From Candidatus Thiodiazotropha taylori (lineage in GTDB: Bacteria > Pseudomonadota > Gammaproteobacteria > Chromatiales > Chromatiaceae): DNA of 13,168 nucleotides. The notes under the pieces were generated by a model. The model did not search any database. It was given only the letters and a program-made list of their open reading frames with translations, and was not told the DNA's origin. The position numbers and the translations under genes were made by a program. The stretch lies in assembly GCA_019100305.1 (NCBI GenBank), contig JAHRHW010000084.1, positions 1-13,168 of the forward strand, read 5' to 3'. Positions 12,751 through 13,168 of the stretch are shown piece by piece (position 1 is the stretch's first letter; the number at the start of each line of letters is the position of its first letter).

Positions 12751-13168
12751 ATGAACCTACCTGATAGACACATCTCTTTGGCCCACGGCAACGGCGGCCG
12801 GCTGATGCGTGAACTGATCGAAATGCTGTTTGCCAGACATCTGAAAAACCCCACCCTCGATGTTCAGGCGGATGCGGTCACCCTGCCCCTCGACCGACAA
12901 GGCGAACTGCTCTTCACCACCGATGGATTCACGGTACAACCGCTCGAATTTCCGGGCGGCAACATCGGTTCACTGGCGGTGCATGGCACGACCAACGATC
13001 TGGCAGTCTCCGGTGCGACACCCAAATATCTGAGCCTGAATGCATTTATTGAGGAGGGCTTTGAAGTGGAGGCGCTGGAGCGAATCATCATCTCGATCGC
13101 TGAGGCGTCGAAAGCCATTGGTGTGGCTGTTGTGGCGGGAGATACCAAGGTTGTCCGACGGGGTGAAG
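12751..13168 (+). CDS. hypE: HypE, hydrogenase maturation protein (5' part, runs off the right edge)
   Basis: ATG 12751 opens 139 codons still open at the window end; full HypE is about 330-350 residues. The N-terminus ISLAHGNGGRLMRELIEMLF matches the start of the family. It is followed by TTDGF (56-60), GNIGSLAVHGTTNDLAVSGA (70-89) and VVAGDTKVV (127-135), the ATP-binding AIR-synthase-like core. HypE takes the carbamoyl group made by HypF, dehydrates it with ATP to a C-terminal thiocyanate, and donates cyanide for the iron of [NiFe]-hydrogenase; the C-terminal Cys lies beyond the window. No strong ribosome-binding site precedes the ATG, which may mean low expression or an upstream transcript. 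The gene in front is a terminated globule-type unit, so other hyp genes, if present, lie to the right. Confidence 0.93.
   Translation, partial: MNLPDRHISLAHGNGGRLMRELIEMLFARHLKNPTLDVQADAVTLPLDRQGELLFTTDGFTVQPLEFPGGNIGSLAVHGTTNDLAVSGATPKYLSLNAFIEEGFEVEALERIIISIAEASKAIGVAVVAGDTKVVRRGE

Noticed and set aside
12202..12754. Frames in the other phases across the 21-base repeats, including a His/Ser-repeat protein on the minus strand and two frames on the plus strand
   Set aside because: A 21-base repeat leaves every phase open and repetitive. Only the 12285 frame has a strong ribosome-binding site, a signal peptide and a terminator right after it.

Overview
The window looks like chromosomal DNA of a sulfur-oxidising gammaproteobacterium. 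It has a Gly/Tyr/Pro-repeat protein of the sulfur-globule envelope type, a TusA-DsrE2 sulfur-carrier pair, and the start of a hydrogenase-maturation gene (hypE). A free-living or symbiotic thiotroph of the Sedimenticola/Thiodiazotropha kind would fit, but that placement is inference from gene content. I saw no rRNA, tRNA, CRISPR array, insertion sequence or phage gene.

Left edge (1-1571): the 5' part of an unrecognised minus-strand gene runs off the window. Next comes a decayed minus-strand DUF533 gene with three in-frame stops and no C-terminal domain, then a promoter region.

Zinc-related block (1520-6750, all plus strand): a tandem pair of DUF1826 genes overlaps by one base. It is followed by a His-rich secreted small protein, a His-rich lipoprotein and a ZnuD-like TonB-dependent receptor. 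Both transcription units start at near-identical sites in which an extended -10 box (TGTTATRAT) lies inside a Zur-like operator sharing the 11-mer GTAATGTTATA. The block therefore reads as a zinc-starvation regulon: the receptor imports zinc, the two His-rich proteins probably hold or pass it, and the DUF1826 proteins are of unknown function. The DUF1826 proteins carry a shared C-P-x-x-H-x-D ... H-x12-R arrangement that recalls Fe(II)/2-oxoglutarate oxygenases.

Stress block (6855-7845, minus strand): two Hsp20 small heat-shock genes form an operon with a clear sigma-32 promoter and an intrinsic terminator.

Sulfur-carrier block (7872-9547, plus strand): a TetR-family regulator precedes tusA and dsrE2. 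An identical 15-base operator containing GACCGACCGGTC sits in the regulator's own promoter and just upstream of tusA, so the regulator probably controls itself and the sulfur-transfer pair. The regulator's promoter places the transcript start at or very near its ATG, suggesting a leaderless message.

Right part (9616-13168): a secreted protein with a four-Cys domain and a very Lys/Ser-rich tail, a small two-helix membrane protein (both minus strand), a class V aminotransferase, the sulfur-globule-type protein behind a candidate FNR site centred near -41, a strong intrinsic terminator, and the N-terminal 139 codons of hypE.
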